NCBI GenBank assembly: GCA_003448875.1
Contig: DLXG01000280.1
Span: 1 to 21,942 of the forward strand
Reading direction: 5' to 3'
DNA: 21,942 nucleotides
Source of the DNA: Anaerolineaceae bacterium
GTDB taxonomy: Bacteria > Chloroflexota > Anaerolineae > Anaerolineales > Anaerolineaceae
Under the pieces are notes generated by a model. It searched no databases. It saw nothing but the letters and a program-made list of their open reading frames with translations, and was not told the DNA's origin. Of this stretch, positions 18,513-21,942 are shown in pieces. Each line of letters starts with the position of its first letter. Positions within the stretch are counted from its first letter, which is position 1. The position numbers were made by a program, and so were the translations under genes.

Positions 18513-19319
18513 ATGCCAGCAGTTGCGCTTGCTCGGTTAAGAAAGCAAATCGAATTACTGACATGGAAGTACACCCAGCCGGAAGAATTCATCGCCGGCC
18601 TGAGAAATCTGCTTGATGATTATGCCGATCATTCCTACCGTGCCTCCGCCAGCGTTCCTGTAGCAGTGCGGCAGGTACCGGCCTACCATGTTCCACCAGT
18701 GGTGATTCGACAATTGGAACTGGCCCTTCACGCACTGGTAAGCGAGAATCCATCCCCTGCGCTTAATCTGGCAATTTTTCTATGGAAAGAAGAAAAAGAA
18801 GAACCGCGTCTTTTGGCGACTTATCTGCTAGGGCTATTACCGCCTGACCAAGTGGAACAGGTCATTCAAACGATTGAAAATTGGGCCTTTTCAGAAAGTG
18901 ACCGGCTATTGCTGGAAGCACTGTTTGAGCAAGGCACAGGAAATTTGCGACGCCACTCAACTCAACAATGGCTTGCCAAAATTCAAGAGTGGCTCAGCCA
19001 GAATTCTATTAAAGCGCAGCGGATTGGTCTAATGGCTCTCTTACCGCTTGTGCAGGATAAGCAGTTCACCAACTTACCGCAAATTTTTAGCCTGTGTACG
19101 CCTCTCTTTCAAACCAGCCCAAAAGAGTTATCTCATGAATTGAGTCAGATCCTAATCATATTAGCCGAGCGCACCCCCGCCGAACTGGTCTATTACATTC
19201 GTCAGTTGATCGGCTCGGCTGCCTCAGATGATCTTCGCCGCCTGATTCGGCGTTGTGTACCTTCATTGCCAGACGAGGTGCAGCAGCGCATTCGACCAAT
19301 CCTGCAAAGGACATCCTAA
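18513..19319 (+). CDS. HEAT-repeat protein, possibly AlkD/DNA alkylation repair-like
   Basis: About 268 residues, almost entirely helical. The helices fall into pairs spaced like HEAT repeats (for example RLLATYLLGLLP, RLLLEALFEQ, WLSQNSIKAQRIGLMALLPLV, LSQILIILAERTPAELVYYIRQLI, LRRLIRRCVPSLP). The order and the WLSQNSIKAQRIGLMALL segment recall AlkD-type DNA glycosylases, but I cannot point to the catalytic Asp/Trp/Arg set with certainty. ATG at 18513, 7 bases after the proS stop, is taken as the start. A GTG at 18495 inside proS is an alternative. It is probably the last gene of the operon; no terminator is seen before the rpsO promoter. Confidence 0.6.
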   Translation: MPAVALARLRKQIELLTWKYTQPEEFIAGLRNLLDDYADHSYRASASVPVAVRQVPAYHVPPVVIRQLELALHALVSENPSPALNLAIFLWKEEKEEPRLLATYLLGLLPPDQVEQVIQTIENWAFSESDRLLLEALFEQGTGNLRRHSTQQWLAKIQEWLSQNSIKAQRIGLMALLPLVQDKQFTNLPQIFSLCTPLFQTSPKELSHELSQILIILAERTPAELVYYIRQLIGSAASDDLRRLIRRCVPSLPDEVQQRIRPILQRTS

Positions 19320-19379
19320 CCATAAGTCTTGGGGGATGCGCTCAACGGCATTGAGAACAGACCACAATTAAAAAATTTC

Positions 19380-19388
19380 TGGTATAAT
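19380..19388 (+). promoter_or_regulatory. rpsO promoter (extended -10)
   Basis: TGG-TATAAT (19380-19388) is a perfect extended -10. No convincing -35 occurs at 16-18 bases. The leader would start near 19395 and be about 90 bases long. Confidence 0.55.
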
Positions 19389-19405
19389 TTCAAACCGTGA
19401 CTGGA

Positions 19406-19439
19406 CCTTTCGATGGTCAACGCTGTCGAAAAGGAGACC
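19406..19439 (+). promoter_or_regulatory. Possible S15 autoregulatory structure in the rpsO leader
   Basis: CCTTTCGA (19406-19413) pairs with TCGAAAAGG (19426-19434) with one bulge. The loop bases GGTC (19415-19418) can pair with GACC (19436-19439), an H-type pseudoknot. Ribosomal protein S15 controls its own mRNA in several bacteria through leaders of varied structure; this one is a candidate. Confidence 0.4.
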
Positions 19440-19485
19440 TGCTCAAAAAAAAACAAACTGAAACTGTAAGGAGAAAGCAGACGTC

Positions 19486-19758
19486 ATGACCTTAACAAAA
19501 GAAGCCAAAGCCGAAATTATCGGCGAATACCACCGCCACGAAAGCGACACCGGTTCGCCGGAAGTTCAGGTGGCGATCCTGACCAAACGCATTAACCAGC
19601 TGACCGAGCACCTGCGTAACAACAAGCATGATGAATCATCCCGACGCGGGCTGCTCAAAATGGTCGGTCGCCGCCGCAGACTGCTGGCTTACCTGCGCCG
19701 CAAGGACCTGGCAAGGTATCAGGCGCTTGTTGAGCGGTTGAACTTGCGCTACCGCTAA
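19486..19758 (+). CDS. rpsO: 30S ribosomal protein S15
   Basis: A 90-residue protein, the normal length for S15, which binds the central domain of 16S rRNA early in 30S assembly. The conserved stretches [44 protein letters not shown] and YLRRKD are all present. AAGGAG at 19468-19473 precedes the ATG by 12 bases. It has its own promoter and strong terminator and is followed by pnp, the common bacterial order rpsO-pnp. Confidence 0.98.
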   Translation: MTLTKEAKAEIIGEYHRHESDTGSPEVQVAILTKRINQLTEHLRNNKHDESSRRGLLKMVGRRRRLLAYLRRKDLARYQALVERLNLRYR

Positions 19759-19767
19759 AAACCGAAA

Positions 19768-19808
19768 ACGAGTAGATGGCGGCAGGGAATACCATCTACT
19801 CGTTTTTT
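19768..19808 (+). terminator. Intrinsic terminator between rpsO and pnp
   Basis: ACGAGTAGATGG (19768-19779) and CCATCTACTCGT (19792-19803) form a perfect 12-bp stem followed by TTTTTT. pnp is then expressed either by read-through or from a promoter in the next 100 bases; none is obvious. Confidence 0.92.
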
Positions 19809-19852
19809 GAAGGTTAAGTTTCAACCGCGATAATTGCATATTTTAATCATCA

Positions 19853-19928
19853 CCCCCACGGTTGGGTATTGAAACCTGCTGAGGAACACGATATCCTCGC
19901 CAGCTTTCAGTCCCTAACCGGGTGGGGG
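19853..19928 (+). promoter_or_regulatory. Long hairpin in the pnp leader
   Basis: CCCCCAC (19853-19859) pairs with GTGGGGG (19922-19928), then GGTT-GGG pairs with CCC-AACC. Inside, TGAAA/TTTCA and GCTG/CAGC enclose GAGGA/TCCTC. The whole is a nearly continuous stem ending 19 bases before the pnp start, next to the ribosome binding site GAGAGGA. In E. coli a comparable leader hairpin is cut by RNase III and mediates PNPase autoregulation; the same role here is inference. Confidence 0.7.
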
Positions 19929-19947
19929 GAATTACGAGAGGAAAAAA

Positions 19948-21942
19948 ATGAGTAAACCTGAAGCAAAAATTTACACAGCCCAGGTCGGTGGTCAAATCAT
20001 AACCATCGAAACGGGCAAACTGGCCGGGCAAGCGGGTGGTGCTGTCACCCTTCGCCTCGGTGATTCAATTGTCTTTGCCGCCGCAACCATGGGCGGCGTA
20101 CGGGAAGGAATTGATTTCTTCCCCCTGTCGGTAGATTACGAGGAGCGCATGTATGCCGGCGGACGTATTCCGGGTTCTTTCTTCCGGAGAGAAGGTAAAC
20201 CATCCGACGAGGCTATCCTCATATCACGGTTGATTGACCGCCCGCTGCGTCCCCTCTTTCCAAAAAACATGCGCAACGAAGTGCAGGTGATTTGCTTTTC
20301 CCTATCTGCCGATAAGGACAACCCGCTGGACATTCTTGCTGTCAATGCCGCATCAGCCGCTTTGATGATCTCTGATATTCCTTGGGGCGGGCCAATCGGC
20401 GCGGTACGGGTTGGACGCATTAACGGCGAATTTATCGTCAACCCAACCTTTGAACAAAAAGAACAATCTGATCTTGACTTGCGCATCGCCGGTACCCGCG
20501 AAGCCATCCTCATGGTTGAATGCGGGGCTGACATCATCCCTGAAAATGTCATGGTCGAGGCGTTGATGTTCGGTCATCAAGCCCTCCAGCCACTCATTGA
20601 TGTGCAGGAAAAGATGGCCGCTGAAATCGGGAAACCCAAGCGGGAAGTCGTCATTGAAACGCTCGATGAAAGTCTGGTAGAGCGGGTTCGGCAGCGGGCA
20701 GCCGCTGAAATTGAGGCAAGGCTGGATGCTCCCCACACCAAAGCCGAGCTCAACCAAAGTCTCGATGAACTGCGTGAAGCCGTGGTTGCCGAAATAACCG
20801 CCGAAGATGAAAGCCTGAGCAAGGCGGCTACCGAAGCCTTCGATCAGGTGTTGAAAGAAGTGGTACGCAACCGCATCCTCAACCGCGGCATTCGCCCGGA
20901 TGGACGCACCCCCACGGAAATTCGCCCGATCTGGTGCGAAGTGGATGTATCCCCCCGCGCACATGGCTCAGGGTTGTTTACACGCGGCGAAACTCAGGTT
21001 TTGACACTTGCTACGCTTGGCACGCCAAAAGAAGCCCAGGAACTGGATAACCTCACCCCGGTTGAGACCAAGCGCTACATGCACCATTACAACTTCCCGC
21101 CTTACTCGACCGGTGAGGTCAAGCCCTTGCGCGGCCAGTCACGCCGTGAAATCGGGCATGGTGCACTGGCAGAACGGGCATTGGTACCGGTTATCCCGCC
21201 GGAAAAGGAATTTCCATATACACTGCGGTTAGTATCTGAGGTGCTTTCCTCGAATGGCTCCACCTCGATGGCTTCTGTATGCGGTTCAACCCTTGCCCTG
21301 ATGGACACGGGTGTTCCCATTAAAGCTCCGGTGGCTGGTGTGGCAATGGGTCTCATTAAGGAAGGCGACCGCTTCCAAATCCTGACCGACATCCAAGGCA
21401 TGGAAGATCATCTCGGAGATATGGACTTTAAGGTGGCCGGTACGCGGGAAGGCATCACCGCCCTCCAGATGGACATCAAGATCCCGGGGGTCACGGTGGA
21501 CATCCTCCGTCAGGCGCTGGAGCAGGCGCGGCGGGGGCGGCTGTACATCCTGGACCACATGCTCAGGGTCTTGCCCGCGCCACGGCCCCAGCTCAGCCGC
21601 TGGGCGCCGCGCATCCTGAGCATCACCATACACCCGGACCGCATCCGGGATGTCATCGGTCCGGGCGGCAAGACCATCAACCGTATCATCGCGGAAACCG
21701 GTACCAAGATCGACGTGGAGTCGGACGGGCGCGTCTTCGTGGCCGGTCCTGCCGAGGGCGCGGAGAAGGCGCTGGAGATCATCCGCGGCCTGACCGCCGA
21801 GCCGGAGGTGGGACACATCTACCGGGGCAAGGTCACCCGGGTCACCAACTTCGGCGCCTTCGTGGAGATCCTGCCCGGCAAGGAAGGGCTGGTGCACATC
21901 TCCGAACTGTCCGACCGCAGGGTGAACCGGGTGGAGGACGTG
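19948..21942 (+). CDS. pnp: Polyribonucleotide nucleotidyltransferase (PNPase), 3' end outside window
   Basis: 665 codons are open to the window edge. PNPase degrades RNA 3' to 5' by phosphorolysis. The first RNase PH-like domain (about 1-220), an all-helical linker and the second RNase PH-like domain (about 310-540) are visible, the latter with FTRGETQVL and the conserved [16 protein letters not shown] region. The KH domain carries GPGGKTI (571-577) and an S1 domain begins near residue 621. The start follows GAGAGGA. From about base 21451 codon use changes sharply: third positions are 10 of 20 G/C in 21301-21360 but 19 of 20 in 21541-21600. The protein also becomes more like high-GC Bacillota PNPases. 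The reading frame is intact across the change. Either the assembly joins two organisms here or the gene is a recombinant. Confidence 0.95.
   Translation, partial: MSKPEAKIYTAQVGGQIITIETGKLAGQAGGAVTLRLGDSIVFAAATMGGVREGIDFFPLSVDYEERMYAGGRIPGSFFRREGKPSDEAILISRLIDRPLRPLFPKNMRNEVQVICFSLSADKDNPLDILAVNAASAALMISDIPWGGPIGAVRVGRINGEFIVNPTFEQKEQSDLDLRIAGTREAILMVECGADIIPENVMVEALMFGHQALQPLIDVQEKMAAEIGKPKREVVIETLDESLVERVRQRAAAEIEARLDAPHTKAELNQSLDELREAVVAEITAEDESLSKAATEAFDQVLKEVVRNRILNRGIRPDGRTPTEIRPIWCEVDVSPRAHGSGLFTRGETQVLTLATLGTPKEAQELDNLTPVETKRYMHHYNFPPYSTGEVKPLRGQSRREIGHGALAERALVPVIPPEKEFPYTLRLVSEVLSSNGSTSMASVCGSTLALMDTGVPIKAPVAGVAMGLIKEGDRFQILTDIQGMEDHLGDMDFKVAGTREGITALQMDIKIPGVTVDILRQALEQARRGRLYILDHMLRVLPAPRPQLSRWAPRILSITIHPDRIRDVIGPGGKTINRIIAETGTKIDVESDGRVFVAGPAEGAEKALEIIRGLTAEPEVGHIYRGKVTRVTNFGAFVEILPGKEGLVHISELSDRRVNRVEDV
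21451..21942 (+). other. GC-rich segment unlike the rest of the window (possible chimeric join)
   Basis: By hand count GC is 32/60 in 21301-21360, 41/60 in 21541-21600 and 44/60 in 21721-21780. The shift coincides with codons for [11 protein letters not shown], nearly invariant among PNPases, which is where two different pnp genes would share enough sequence for an assembly join or recombination. Confidence 0.75.

Noticed and set aside
20353..21897. Minus-strand frames of 203 codons over pnp
   Set aside because: Shadows of pnp; the second lies in the GC-rich segment where long spurious frames are expected.

Overview
The window looks like chromosomal DNA of a member of the Chloroflexota, most probably class Anaerolineae. 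The clues are the mix of gene families: an NBR1-type Ig lipoprotein, a TtuB/TtuA tRNA thiolation pair, archaeal/eukaryotic-type ProRS, an EF-G2-type GTPase, a DHH-CBS-tRNA nucleotidyltransferase fusion and GT87-like membrane proteins. GC is moderate (a little over 50% where sampled). The lineage is inferred from family content only. Most of the window is housekeeping DNA; the surprises lie in non-coding RNA, a duplication scar and one composition break.

Layout. 1-2000 (+): the end of a probable uppP, a short PstS-like lipoprotein, then ttuB-ttuA, which overlap by 4 bases. 2003-3343 (-): glnA, convergent with ttuA. 3344-3886: a 543-base intergenic region with divergent glnA and recA promoters. 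On the glnA side it carries an RNA that I identify as a glmS-type self-cleaving ribozyme, followed by a terminator-like hairpin next to the glnA ribosome binding site. 3887-6473 (+): recA, an NBR1-Ig lipoprotein and a C39-like anchored protein. 6570-9762 (+): an 886-residue DHH-CBS-CBS-nucleotidyltransferase protein and a GNAT acetyltransferase. 9769-10961 (-): a lipoprotein and a methyltransferase. 11139-13214 (+): an EF-G2-type GTPase with strong promoter and terminator.

13302-19319 (+) is a compact gene row: a small helical protein, two tandem 406-residue GT87-like membrane proteins, MazG-like, LOG-like, proS and a HEAT/AlkD-like gene. The two membrane protein genes come from a tandem duplication. 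Its scar between the copies is a 19-codon mazG start joined in frame to a proS fragment at a shared GGCTGG, followed by the 3' end of the small upstream gene. From this the duplication and a later deletion can be reconstructed. 19380-21942 (+): rpsO and pnp, each with a structured leader, separated by a strong terminator.

Most notable points. (1) The glmS ribozyme-like RNA sits before glutamine synthetase instead of glmS. Glutamine is the nitrogen donor for GlmS, so a GlcN6P-sensing RNA here would be feedback one step upstream. Its P2.2 pairing is shifted from the usual register, so activity is uncertain. (2) The last ~490 bases of pnp switch abruptly to very GC-rich codon use within a universally conserved motif, which suggests a chimeric assembly join or a recombination. 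(3) The duplication/deletion scar retains an in-frame 56-codon MazG::ProRS reading frame.
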